From: Arcuatula senhousia
Lineage: Eukaryota; Mollusca; Bivalvia; Mytilida; Mytilidae
Direction: 5' to 3'
DNA: 64,000 nucleotides
Assembly (NCBI GenBank): GCA_963971305.1
Contig: OZ020307.1
Span: forward strand, 16,071,501-16,135,500
This document shows positions 46,491 through 57,295 of this stretch, piece by piece; the stretch's first letter is position 1, and each line of letters starts with the position of its first letter. Under the pieces are notes generated by a model. The model made no database searches. It was given only the letters and a program-made list of their open reading frames with translations, and was not told the origin of the DNA. Made by a program: the position numbers and the translations under genes.

Positions 46491-46686
46491 GCTCCCGCAG
46501 GGTACCCTCCTCAGGTCGGAAGGTCGCTTTTAAAAGAGGCCTGAGGTCGGAAGGTCGCTTTTAAAGGGCATATTTTGGCCGAGGTCGCAGGTCATTTTTT
46601 GGCATAGGTTGATTTTATGAAGTGTAGGTCAGAAGTCGCCCTTAAAAAGCCCTCAGGTCGCAGGTTGTTTTTTACCCTGCGGGAGC
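46491..46686. mobile_element. 196-bp MITE in the LINE fragment
   Basis: GCTCCCGCAGGGTA at the left and TACCCTGCGGGAGC at the right. Inside are repeats of AGGTCGGAAGGTCGCTTTTA. CATAGGT occurs beside both ends, but not as a clean adjacent duplication. Confidence 0.75.
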
Positions 46687-47275
46687 AACATAGGTTTTAG
46701 GCCAGCTTCCCACAGTTCAGATAAAACCATAGTTAACCAAGAAAATGAATCAACAATAATCTTAACAGTAAATAATTTAATTTGGTATGTAACGCTCAAT
46801 TTGATTGGTTGGACCAACCCATATGTTATTTTGTATAATATGGTTTGGTCTTGTGACGTCAATAACATCTTCATCCGCCACGGCATTTTCGAAATAGTCC
46901 CTATGATTTTTTGTTGTTGAATATTCGATAGTTAATATGCTCCCAAAGGGAGCGATAATGGTAGGAATGTCAATATTCTAGTTGTACTATGGGCTCAATT
47001 TTCCTTCAACGTCCGGTAAACCACGCGCGGTTTCCCGAACTTTCTGCGTCTTTTTAACGCTTTTTTCTTTGAAAATTCTTGACGTCATTAAGCGCACACA
47101 GGACCCACAAGAAAAGCTACTTTGTTTTTATTTTCGAATAAGAATTTGTTTCAATTAATTGCCCAATAAACATTTGAAAACTTATTTTAGCTTGTAAAAT
47201 ATTTAAGGATACGTTCAAACTTCGGGAGCGTCACAGGTATAACCTGCATCATATTATTAATCTTATGAAATTAAA

Positions 47276-47421
47276 TTATAAGGAATGACATTAATAGTTG
47301 GTCATTTTATAGGGATATAAAATGGGTACGGTCGTTTTACGCTCTACATAAAGCGCTTTATTAAGCATAAAACGACCCTACCCATATAAAATGACCAACT
47401 ATTAAAGTCATTCCTTAAAAT
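47276..47421. repeat. Foldback repeat
   Basis: AAGGAATGACATTAATAGTT, GGTCATTTTATA and GGTCGTTTTA on the left pair with TAAAACGACC, TATAAAATGACC and AACTATTAAAGTCATTCCTT on the right, with a GCGC-centred loop near 47351. Arms about 65 bp with a few mismatches. Confidence 0.85.
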
Positions 47422-48022
47422 GTTGGAGTATATCCATGGTGCAACCGTGCATGATCCAGGGGCGGGTCCAGGATTTTGCGATGGAGGGGCGTAAAATACG
47501 GCAAGGGGTCTGGGGACCGCCCAAGGTCCCCAGCGGGTCCAGGGCAGTGCCCTGGTATGGGGTTCCAGGGGGGCGAAGCCCCCCGGAAGCAACTGGATTT
47601 TAGCGTTTTTAACATTGAATTGTGAGGTTTCCAGATTGTACCTTATAAGGAATTTGCATTTTAAAATGACAATGCTGATAACGATTATTATTAACAGTAA
47701 CGGATTACAATCACATAACACGGGTACAACTTTGGCACGCAACCCACAATATTGACAGATACAGGGGGTTCCGGGGGTAGGCGCCATTCTTTTCAGCCAA
47801 AATATTTTGAATTTTTATGTCGATTTTCAGTCAAATTGATCTGTGAAATTAGGCGGAAAATACTTACGATTAGTGATTAACTAAAACTGAGGGAATTTGT
47901 CAAACTGAATGACACAGGTACCCCCATTGCAGCTTTGTTGCTCAGGCAAAGCAAAATAATTAAAGAGTCATTTAATTTTATTGCTGCAATGTTCAGCCCT
48001 TAATAAACTTATTATGAAGTAG

Positions 48023-48249
48023 ACTAGTGAGGCTTGTTTAGGGTATATTGGGATATGGGATATTCACACATTTTTTTCATGGGATACGGGATATTTGAGG
48101 CAAAACTTACTGGGATATGGGATATTTAAGTCCGTTTTATTTACAGGGATATGGGATACTGGAAAAACACTTTTTGGGATATGGGATATTTGATGAAAAA
48201 TTTACGGGGATATGGGATATTGGTACCCCCCTAAACAAGCCCCACTAGT
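48023..48249. mobile_element. 227-bp MITE with GGGATATGGGATATT repeats
   Basis: ACTAGTGAGGCTTGTTTAGGG at the left and ACTAGTGGGGCTTGTTTAGGG reversed at the right (one mismatch). GGGATATGGGATATT recurs about five times inside. Confidence 0.8.
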
Positions 48250-48534
48250 GTACAAAATGTCATGATGATTGAAGATGTGAATTTGTAGTTTGAAATCAAA
48301 CAAAAACGCAAAGTGTGACAGACGAACAAACTGAAAACTTATGGCATACCCCGCAACAACAAAAAATATTTGGACGACAGTTATAAATGGTTTTGTTTTC
48401 AGTATATATATAACGAGTAAACTACTTGAAAAAAAAGATAATGAAAATGTCCTAATTCATTTCCATCTTTGAATGACGGAACATTCAATCAAATGCTTAT
48501 TTTTTGGTTTTTTGGTTTCCGACAAAAGTTTAAT

Positions 48535-49214
48535 TTAAACTGGATTCGTGAGAACCATTTTACGTGGATTTTTCATTGCGTAAGAGTCTATTATTTTGTC
48601 ATAATCCAGCTCGATGTCTCTATGAATATATAGAAGTAGAAGAGCATTCAGACGATCTTCCTTCATTGTGCTGCGCAAATCGCTCTTGATCAGTTTGAGG
48701 GTCGAGTTGGCTCTTTCAGTGGAACTTGATGTGACGCTGGTCAATGAAAGCAGGAAGAGAATTTTCATTATATTTGGGAATAATGTCGTGCATGCTCTGG
48801 AATCCTTCAAGGTAGCGGTAATTGTGTCTGGTTTATCCGCTTGACTTTCCCAAAAAGATTTCCAAATTCTCACTTCTTGTCTGTAAGAAACAGGAGAGGG
48901 CAAGTCTTCTTCGTAATATACAAAAATATCATTCTCTATCTCCTGTGAAGATAGATGGACTCTGAATGGCAAAAGAGCTAGAGCACGAACAACGGAAACA
49001 GCTTGCTGACCAAACCGCATATCGAGTTGCTGAATCAATTCATCCAGATACGGTATGAAAATTGCCCGCTTGAAGTATTCTTTATCAGAGTCAGAAGGGA
49101 CATTGTTACGGTTTGTCTGCCTAGCACAACGGCGAGGCATCGCTAACTCCCCGATGCCAGCCGTAACTGCCATTGTGCTAGCCTTTTCATTAACAACTTC
49201 GAACTCATTATCAT
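48535..49214 (-). pseudogene. hAT transposase C-terminal exon
   Basis: About 226 residues after an AG acceptor (TTTGCAG). ERANSTLKLIKSDLRSTM, EDRLNALLLLYIHRDIELD and YAMKNPR are the hAT C-terminal dimerisation block; the part before it (YFKRAIFIPYLDELIQQLDMRF) is also typical. The catalytic middle is absent. The stop TAA is at 48535. Confidence 0.9.
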
Positions 49215-49648
49215 CTGCAAACGACTTTATGTGGCATACAAATTATTTTTTTGTCCAGATCTTACAAAAACGGTTTTTGTCAGAGAATAGGGTTGCAATT
49301 GACTTGTATTAGTTGAATTTAAGTAATGTATGTACAACGACGTGATACTTTAAAATGGAACCATGCAAAAACGTTCCATACACCAGACCCGTACGGCACA
49401 ATTGGGGGGGGCGGATTCGATCGCACACACACCCCCTTAGAATATATACTTTTCGTTCAACTGTGACTATTCAAGTTGATGTTTTGTTTTAAAAATTCCC
49501 GGCCGATGATTTCGCAACCCCCCCCCCCCCCCCCCGTTTGAGGCGGAAAGCCTGTGTACGGGCCTGCACACGTCGTCGTGTGGTACTATTGATTGAAGTT
49601 GTATAGAAGAGTTAGACACGACTATTGTCACTATTTAACTTGACTTAC

Positions 49649-49719
49649 CGTTTGGGTTGGATAAAGCTGTCCAAAACGACCTGGCGGTTCGAGGAATTGA
49701 TACGTTTTTTCTGTGACAT
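49649..49719 (-). pseudogene. hAT transposase first exon
   Basis: ATG at 49719 then MSQKKRINSSNRQVVLDSFI and QPKR, ending at GTAAGT. A short basic start followed by a DSF-type motif is usual for zinc-finger hAT transposases. It is only 435 bp from the C-terminal exon, so the middle exons are deleted. Confidence 0.65.
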
Positions 49720-50523
49720 TGTTTATTTTAATTAGAACGTTATCATATGAGTATTAGTTAAATTTAAACAAATTACGGGATGAAGCTGAAAAGATTACGG
49801 AATGCTCGTGATGCAAAAACATAAACTCTTGCATACTTTTGGTAGAACTCCGGGCGACGTCACGAATTATATACGCCAGTTATTCTTCCTCTTTTCTTCC
49901 TCTCGCTTTCTGTCCAGTTCCCCCATTTTTTTTTTTTTTTGAAACTCAAGGGGGGGCGTACGCCCCTTACGCCCCCACCTGGACCCGCCCGTGTGATCTG
50001 CATGAATGAATGTCTGAGCTTTGAAATTTATGTGATTGGTGTGAAAAGCCGGTGAACAAAAAATCAGGGTCCTACTAATAAACGTCCGGCTGCGTCCGGG
50101 TGCGTCCGGGAAGGTAAAATGCGTCCGGCAGTACATAAAATGCGTCCGGCAGACCATAAAAAGCGTCCGGCAGGAAAAAAAACGTCGGATAACATATCTT
50201 TTTGGTTCTAAAAAAACAGTTTAATAAATATATATTTAGAACAAGTCTTAAAAAATATGTGCAAAAAGGCTAACTATTATTTCAAGTGCATAATTTTTTT
50301 TGTTAAAGGTTAAACTATTTCAAAATGCTAAAATTTTACATTATTTCATGAATGGAAAGTTAAAATTTATCACGTAAACACTTAATTTAAAGTCAACTGA
50401 GAATTTTGCAAAGCTGTTTCTGTTTACGAAAATTTCAATGAAGTTGTATTGCTGGTCTTAATTCGTTTTTTCTGGTTCGGTTTTCTGGCTGTTGTGGGTG
50501 TTTTTGGTATTTTCAACAGTCCA

Positions 50524-51135
50524 TCAGCAGATTCGATGTAATGTTCCTTTCGCCTCGTCAACTGAGTTCATGAACTTTTGAAAATGGGCTTTCTTTTCCA
50601 CTTCCGACTTTGATGACCAGACAATGTCATTTACATGAAGCTTCCTTGCCCATGGAGCAAGAGCGTAGTTGCCTTGGCCATGAAGCAGCCGACTCATGTC
50701 CCGGTACTGCAACCTTACAATCCTGTGGAGCTTGTCGACTAATTCGGGCAATTTTAGAGATTGCCAATTGGTTGATAGTTTCAGAATATTGTTCATAGAT
50801 TCGCATGAATCGTTTTTCCAATTTACTGTAGATATGTCTTTCTTTGAAGGAGTCCACATGTAAGATTTCATCGTTTCTACATTGTTTGTAAAATACCGCT
50901 GAAACGCAGGCAGTATCGGCTCGCACTTTGCTTCTAATTCCATTACTTTAAGGTCAAATTCCACATCGCCTGCAGCCGAAAGAAGACCATTAATACCAAA
51001 TATGTCTGCAATAACAGTTTTATAATTTGGATCTCCTTCACCGATGTGCTGGCGAAGATATCTTTTAAAGTTTTCCTCAACATGTCTTGTGCAAAGTATT
51101 TGTTGGGAATCTGAAAAGCACTTTTTAACGGCAAG
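50524..51135 (-). pseudogene. Mutator-like transposase C-terminal fragment
   Basis: About 203 codons open from 51135. It has KKCFSDSQQILCTRHVEENF, KRYLRQHIGEGDPNYKTVIA, DIFGINGLL, NWKNDSCESMNNILKLSTNW and KLPELVDKLHRIV. The CTRHVEEN block followed by a W-N-ESMN block resembles MULE transposases and related molluscan transposon proteins (recalled from family knowledge). The first catalytic Asp region is missing upstream. Confidence 0.75.
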
Positions 51136-51529
51136 TCAAAACCGTACAACCCACCCTCCCCCTAAAAAGACATTCATCTAATTAATTTGTGAAAAACCCA
51201 ATTAACAAAATTTAATCAATCAAGTTGTTAAATTTCGTCTAGACGATTTTAACGATTGTTAATCTCATTTATTGGATTACTAGTTAATTAGTTTTTATAT
51301 GGTAACAGATCGTTGACATATATACATGTCACAAATATTGAATTAATATATTAGCCTTGTTTTTTCTTATGTTTTTGAAATATTAACAGTAAAAAAAAAC
51401 GTATAAAAAATCATTGTTCAGTGAATTGTACCGGGAAAAAAAATCCTACCAGTTTCCCTATATATTATGCTAGAAGAGAGAAAAATTATGAACGAATTCA
51501 GGTAATATAATAAATGTTATAAATCTTAC

Positions 51530-51810
51530 CTCAGTCAACTTCGTCAATACATCAGAATAGCAGTCTTCTCTCGTTGCCTCGTCAGTTAAACATCCATTGC
51601 AAGTGTAACTAAGCTCCTTGTTTGTAATAAACATTTCGAAATCATCTAAACTCAAACTTTCATATTGCGGATGGTACCATAGGTTACAGACATCACAGCA
51701 TATCTTGGAGATCGACATGACAGTTTTTTTCTGCAAATACCACAAGGCCAAAAAACGGACTTTGCCTTTGTACTCAGTTTAATCTTTCTTTTTTTTTTCG
51801 TTGCGGGCAT
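51530..51810 (-). pseudogene. PHD-finger exon of the Mutator-like element
   Basis: ATG at 51810, then MPATKKKRKIKLSTKAKS (a nuclear-localisation-type basic run), FWPCGICRKK, a one-base frame change in an A run at about 51727, then KICCDVCNLWYHPQYESLSL and LSYTCNGC. The Cys/His spacing is that of a PHD zinc finger; the Cys expected after WYH is Tyr here. The donor is GTAAGA. Confidence 0.75.
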
Positions 51811-52596
51811 GGTGCTTCTCATTCGTCACTCAATTTCAAAATGTCGATAGAAACATTTTGTCAAAAAGTGTTCACATCTCTGACCTCTGTTTGGATTTTG
51901 TCCCTAGGACTTACCTACGACAAAAACTTAGTATGAATATAGGGGGTATTGATTTTTAGTTGAGGTGGGTTATATATTTTCATGAATAGTCATTATTAAT
52001 AAAAACACCATTATACAAATACTGATATTTGTAAAACCTTACAAATAACTATTTTAATTTCATTTGAAGGCTGTAACATATACACTTCTCCAAACTTCAT
52101 TCTTTTCTATAGTATTCATCAATATGTTAAACGGAAGAAAAACTAATAGACGTATCTTTTTTAACTTGGACCAAGGAATTACATGTATTCTAATTCCTTG
52201 CTTTGACACAAATACAAGAATTTTAGATGCTTTTATGCGATCTTGTTTTCAGCTGAATGTGTTTTACATACTACCAGACACCTTATATTTTCCTCCGGAC
52301 GCTTTTTATATCCTGCCGGACGCATTTTATGAACTGCCGGACGCATTTTACCTTCCCGGACGCACTCGGACGCAACCGGACGTTTATTAGTAGGACCGAA
52401 AAATCAGAGTTGTAAAGTAAAGCACAGTAAAAATTGAGACGTGGAATTTTTATTTGTTTCGGGGATTTATAATGCATTGTTTTACTAACAGTATCGGCCC
52501 CAGTTGGTTGCAAACCGCCTTGTGCCGGGCCAAGATATTTGCGAAAATAATCCATCTTGTTTTCGTGGCTTCCGGGATGTGCGCATGCGTGGAAAA

Positions 52597-53645
52597 GGTG
52601 GTGACTAAAACGAGTAACCCGGGCCCGGGCCCGGGCCAACATCCGCTAACCCAAATATTTCAAAATGCTCTAAAATCTTTATTTCTGAATATTTTTCGAT
52701 GAAATTTGAAAATAATGTGTAAAAGTATAATATCTTATTATTTATTTTCGATTTTCCAAATAAAGATTAAAACATTTTGATTTCGAGACAATTTTCGATT
52801 TTTAGGTGACTAAAATGTGTAACCCAACGAAAAGTGGTAAACTCATATTTTCTCCTATAAAAGACCTTTGTATCTAAGAAAAACTTATTAACGATGATAT
52901 GATATACATCGGTGACGGAAAAGTACATGTTTTAACTCACATTATGGTAAAATATTGCTTTAAAAGCGATTTTTCTATTTTTTTATCGACCCGGGCCGCC
53001 GATTGTCGAAATGGTATGACACGGATGTTGCTAAAATATGACCAGCCTAACCGATATATTTTATGTACTAACTATCCAAATATGAGTATATTTTTGTTAT
53101 CAACGATTTTTTATTGAAGGAAACACTTTCAAAATGTTTTCTAGATATTTTAATTCAATGAAATAAATCCAAAGTATTATAAATCAAATCATTTTATGTC
53201 AGTACTGTATTACTTCTTTTAGCTCTACCCGGGACACTGGTCGGCGGCCGGGTCCGTAAAAATGTATGAAAATAGCTTTTAAACAAAAAATCGAATACAT
53301 TTTAGACCAACTCATGGCCTATTATATCATTTGTATCCATATCTTCAATTATTATCTCCACTTTTTCGTATTATAAGTATTTTGGATGTGCAAATCAAGT
53401 ATTTCCACTTTTCATCGGGTTACACATTTTAGTCAACTAAAAATCGAAAATTGCCTCGAAATTAAAATTTACGAATTTTTACTTGGAAAATCGAAAATAA
53501 ACAATAAGAAACTATACTTTTACACATTATTTCCAATTTTCATCGAAAAATATTCAGAAATAAAGATTTTAGAGCATTTTGAAATATTTGGGTTAGCGTA
53601 TGTTGGCCCGGGCCCGGGCCCGGGTTACTCGTTTTAGTCACCACC
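52597..53645. mobile_element. Mutator-like foldback MITE with 9-bp target duplication
   Basis: CGTGGAAAA is duplicated at 52588-52596 and 53646-53654. The ends read GGTGGTGACTAAAACGAG and its inverse, followed inward by CCCGGGCCCGGGCCCGGG. Inverted arms extend about 270 bp (to about 52870 and from 53370). A second inner inverted pair with CCCGGGCCGCCGA and TCGGCGGCCGGG lies near 52990 and 53243. No protein. Confidence 0.9.
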
Positions 53646-54588
53646 CGTGGAAAACGTGGCATTTGTTTATATTTGTTTTTAGAGAAAATTAACAATAAAA
53701 TCATGGAAAAGTGAGTCTTCATAGACAATGAGATATTCTGCACGACAAAATTACACGTTTTTGCTCTTAAATGACCTTAGAATGGCTAAAAACTTTACTT
53801 TCACTTTCAATATTAAAGTGTTGATTTTAGGTTGGTTTTCAATATTCCCCCCCCCACAAAAAATGCCCTTCAAAGACATTTACATGTAAAAGTTCTATTA
53901 GATTTATTTTATTTAAATGATCTGAAAGGTTCTAAATGTTTGTGTATAATTTATTTTCTTTAATTGTATTTATAGCTAATGAACACTTTACTAGGCTAGT
54001 GATAAAGCATGTTATTTTACATCCTGTTTCATTAGTGAAAAGAAAATATTGACAGGTAATTAAAAAAATATATTGATATAGGTCGCAAGCCCCAATAACA
54101 ATAACATTCATTTGTTTTAACAAGTGGATTGTCATGTTTTCTTTTAAAATCCAGTGTGCATCTCACCACAGGCACAGGGGCGTGATACAAAATGTATGTG
54201 TTAGTGTTTCAAATAATATTTATGTTTTCTATCAATACATGTACATGGGTTGCACAATGTTTGGGTTTTGATTAGACTCGTCATTTAGAAGAGATCATCA
54301 GGGGTCACTGGGAAGAAAAACGACATCATTCAACATGGGACATAGGGAAAGGCATTTTCTATCAATGATTCTTCTGTAATATGTCGTTTTCACGATAGCG
54401 GGGAATGGCTGGTGAACCCAGAAAAAGTTCTTTTATTATAATTTTTTCAGGGCATGACGACTTCTGGTGCAAGAAAGAGCAATAGATCAAATTTAATACT
54501 GCTTTGTTGTTTATTAATGATGGAATCTTCAATTCTGGAAATTTTTACATATGTAAAAATATTTTTTTCATTCAATTGAAGTATTTAC

Positions 54589-54682
54589 CTGTAGGATTCA
54601 CCGGAAAAATGACTTGAGTCAAGGATGCAAATTTTAAAACTTTATTTGGTTGTTCTTTCCATTTGTTTGCTAATTCGATTCT
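54589..54682 (-). CDS. Orphan exon-like segment, unknown gene
   Basis: 94 nt between a TTTGTAG acceptor and a GTAAAT donor, open throughout: RIELANKWKEQPNKVLKFAS then LTQVIFPVNPT. The composition and splice sites look like a real coding exon. I cannot name the family, and no partner exon was found nearby. It does not match p115. Confidence 0.4.
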
Positions 54683-55019
54683 CTACAAATATATATACAA
54701 ATAAAAAAGTTAATGCATAAATAACAAGGTTTAAAATCAATAAGCGCATAACAACAAATGTCACATCATGAATTAGATAAAAAATATTTAAAATTATGTT
54801 GTAACATTCGCTGTAATTGTATTACATGTTAAATCTATCATTATGCTAACAAAATAAATAACTAAATAAAAATGATCAAAGTTTATTACCAACTACATGT
54901 ATGCGTCTCTAACTAAATTTTTCCGTGTGAATCCTATATTGTTCAAAAACGTCGTGAAGAAGCCCATACAAGTAAACGTAATATAACGTCATAGTAATAA
55001 TGTTGAAGGACCGCAAACA

Positions 55020-55368
55020 ACGTAAGTAAGTAAGTAAGTAAGTAAATTCTTTATTTCAAGAGGGCTACACAGTTAGTTTTACAACCATTCTTCCCTGAGG
55101 CCCTCTATACAAATTGCAAAAGTACATTTATAATATAAAAGTGAACATTACAATATTCATAATGATAAGAACAATACAATCAATCAGCTTTATCATTCAA
55201 TGCAATACAAAAGTTAATTGTTTTTTCCCTAAACATCTAAATATCTGATTGTTGAAATTTCCTTATTTTTGTTTTGAACAGATTTTTGTTTGGTACATTA
55301 TGAAAGGTTGTGGGTAAATCCTTCCATAAAATTGAACCAGAATATAAGAATGATTGCTTGTACATCTC
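55020..55368 (-). pseudogene. LINE 3' end, proximal to DIRS insertion
   Basis: Read on the minus strand from 55368: EMYKQSFLYSGSILWKDLPT, then TFHNVPNKNLFKTKIRK and a stop, the usual C-terminus of a LINE ORF2. The 3' UTR then runs to AATAAAGAATT and a TTAC tetranucleotide tail (GTAA on the plus strand, 55023-55045). Confidence 0.8.
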
Positions 55369-55382
55369 AATTATTATTTCAT

Positions 55383-55542
55383 TAATTTATACTTACCTGT
55401 CAAAGTTACTAACAGGATTATATTCTTTGCGCACCGCTCACTTCTCGCAATAAAACATACAGATGATTTCAAATATCTACCTAATCATCATCTGTATGTC
55501 ACGTGATTTACAATAACAATTCAGTTCTATTTTTTGCGTGCT
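55383..55542. repeat. DIRS left inverted terminal repeat
   Basis: Complementary to 60555-60713 with one small indel near GCGTGCTC. It contains the CAGATGAT...ATCATCTG sub-hairpin. Confidence 0.9.
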
Positions 55543-55624
55543 CGAAGTAACATCGTTCACCTCTCGAACCTGAGAATTTATTGAGTTCTCTTTACTTTAT
55601 TTCTTACGAGTTTAATTTGATATC

Positions 55625-57295
55625 ATGGATTCTAGCCATGTTTCAGAAGACGATGAATCGCATCATGGTTCTCCTGTTAAAATAAATAAACTTCCGCCAG
55701 CTGATTTTGACAAGGACAAGGTCGCAGTCGACAACGTGGGTCGTGAAAAAATGGCGAGAGTAAAAAATTTATCGTCAACAGGTAAAAAGAAACGCTCCTC
55801 AAAGACGGCGGAGTTAGAACTGAGAATTAATGGTATGGAAGAGAAGATTGACAGTCGTTTTGAGCAAATGATGACTTTATTAGGTACGTTAAAACAAGAT
55901 TTTGACCAGAATAAGTCGGAACCTTCTCGTACTGGTGGGCATGCCACGCAGAGGGAGAAAGGTGTAGTGGATAACGGCCCACAAGGGGCGCGTAGACCAC
56001 TTATTCCGCTAGAACCTAATCTGGAAGAAGAATTAGGTAGTCCACGTATTTCTAGAGTCAATTTGGACTTCGATGAAATATCCTTACAACCCAACAGGCA
56101 AGAAAGAGCCGATGTATTGGGGTTGATTTCAGACCAAGAGGATGATAATAGTGACTCTCTTTCTGTGAGTAGTTTAGTAAATAAGACAAATGGTAATAAA
56201 CATGACCGTTTTAGTAGGTTTGTCTGTACATCCAATACAAACCCTGAAATGTGTAACAATGACACTGAAAAGGTACAAGAAATTACAGAAAAATCTACAT
56301 GTAAGGTAGATAAGTTGTCTCAAATGTTTAAAGAGGAACTTCCTACTGACAATAATGAGTCGAAAGATACAGGTCTCATTCTAGATGAGGCTCAAATTAG
56401 AATGCTCAATCAATCATGGAGAATTCAACGGCCAGACCGTTTAACTGCTTTTAAAGATGAATATCGTTCATGCTTTCCTTTACATGAACAGTCATTATCT
56501 TATTTAAATGTTCCTAGCTTAGATGATTTGTTAGAACCCATGCTAAGAGAAGTTCACGGTCTAAGTGCAGTTAAAAATTGGGACAAAATTAAACAATTGT
56601 CTACACAACCTTTAAAACAACTTGAAAGATTAGCTTTCCAAGGGCAAGTTGCTGTCAGAATGGGGTTGATTTCTATTCTTTATTTACAACAAATGCTTGG
56701 TACATTTCTCAGTAAATTACAAGAAGAAGGTGTTAGTGACGAACACTGTAATATGGTTAAAGATTTATTTGCTATTTCTACAAAGTCTCTTGACCAGATG
56801 GGTAGAGCTGGGGCTTATGCTCACATGATTCGTCGAAAATGTGCAGCATCAGACGCTGGAATTAGTAATTTGAATGACATTCAGGCAAAGGTTTTGTCAT
56901 TACCATTAACCGGAGATGGGGTCTTCGGGAAAGGGCTGGAAGACAAATTAGAGAAAAGGAAAGAACAAAGGGAGCAAATTAAGGATTTAATTCCTGAATT
57001 TAACAAAGAAAATTCACATAAGAGGAAGTTGAATTATGATAGTAGAGAGAATTATTCTGAAAAAAATCAGAGAATAAACTCTAACAATGCTAAGAACTAT
57101 TCAAACTATACTGACAAATACAAGAAAAGTGGTTCAAATAGTTACAACTACAACAAACCTAAGTATGCTTCTAATAAGTCTTTTCAGAAAGATAGAGCAG
57201 GTGGTTTCTTCCAGAACAAGAAAGATGGTGACTCAAGGTCTTCAAACACAGCATCCCTTGGAGGTTTTCGTATACCACGGAAAGGCTCCAGATGA
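55625..57295 (+). CDS. DIRS ORF1, gag-like protein
   Basis: 556 residues, starting at the first ATG after the left repeat. A Ser/Asp-rich start is followed by a basic run (KKKRSSK, about 55-60), a predicted coiled coil (61-97, ELELRINGMEEKIDSRFEQM), an acidic linker, a conserved-looking middle (about 260-430) and a basic Asn/Tyr/Ser-rich tail (about 455-556). No CCHC knuckle. Likely the structural protein by position. Its frame is the same as that of the recombinase, separated by one TGA. Confidence 0.85.
   Translation: MDSSHVSEDDESHHGSPVKINKLPPADFDKDKVAVDNVGREKMARVKNLSSTGKKKRSSKTAELELRINGMEEKIDSRFEQMMTLLGTLKQDFDQNKSEPSRTGGHATQREKGVVDNGPQGARRPLIPLEPNLEEELGSPRISRVNLDFDEISLQPNRQERADVLGLISDQEDDNSDSLSVSSLVNKTNGNKHDRFSRFVCTSNTNPEMCNNDTEKVQEITEKSTCKVDKLSQMFKEELPTDNNESKDTGLILDEAQIRMLNQSWRIQRPDRLTAFKDEYRSCFPLHEQSLSYLNVPSLDDLLEPMLREVHGLSAVKNWDKIKQLSTQPLKQLERLAFQGQVAVRMGLISILYLQQMLGTFLSKLQEEGVSDEHCNMVKDLFAISTKSLDQMGRAGAYAHMIRRKCAASDAGISNLNDIQAKVLSLPLTGDGVFGKGLEDKLEKRKEQREQIKDLIPEFNKENSHKRKLNYDSRENYSEKNQRINSNNAKNYSNYTDKYKKSGSNSYNYNKPKYASNKSFQKDRAGGFFQNKKDGDSRSSNTASLGGFRIPRKGSR

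Larger units (their letters stand above)
47457..49993 (-). mobile_element. Internally deleted hAT transposon
   Basis: The ends are CAGGGGCGGGTCCAGG (left) and CACGGGCGGGTCCAGG (right, reversed), the hAT terminal style. It carries a first exon (49719-49649) and a dimerisation-domain exon (49214-48535) but no middle. A 227-bp MITE lies at 48023-48249. The adjacent 8-mers (GCATGATC and TGATCTGC) do not form a clean duplication. Confidence 0.8.
50068..52397 (-). mobile_element. Mutator-like element with modular TIRs and ~9-bp target duplication
   Basis: GGTCCTACTAATAAACGTCC starts the left end and its inverse ends the right. AAAAATCAG lies immediately outside on the left (50059-50067) and one base outside on the right (52399-52407). 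TIRs of about 110 bp each hold some six spaced CGTCCGG motifs separated by AAAAT-type spacers. A minus-strand gene remnant encodes a PHD finger and a Mutator-type transposase C-terminus. Confidence 0.88.

Noticed and set aside
47344..47787. 147-codon minus-strand open frame rich in Pro and Gly
   Set aside because: It covers the GC-rich terminus of the hAT element and a foldback; composition explains the openness.
50543..51149. Alternative minus-strand frames with GFDLPLKSAFQIPNKYF
   Set aside because: The overlapping frame with CTRHVEENFKRYL matches the transposase better and is continuous with the downstream block; the other is a shifted shadow.
55663..56265. 200-codon open frame on the minus strand
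   Set aside because: Antisense to the DIRS gag frame, with no motif; a shadow.
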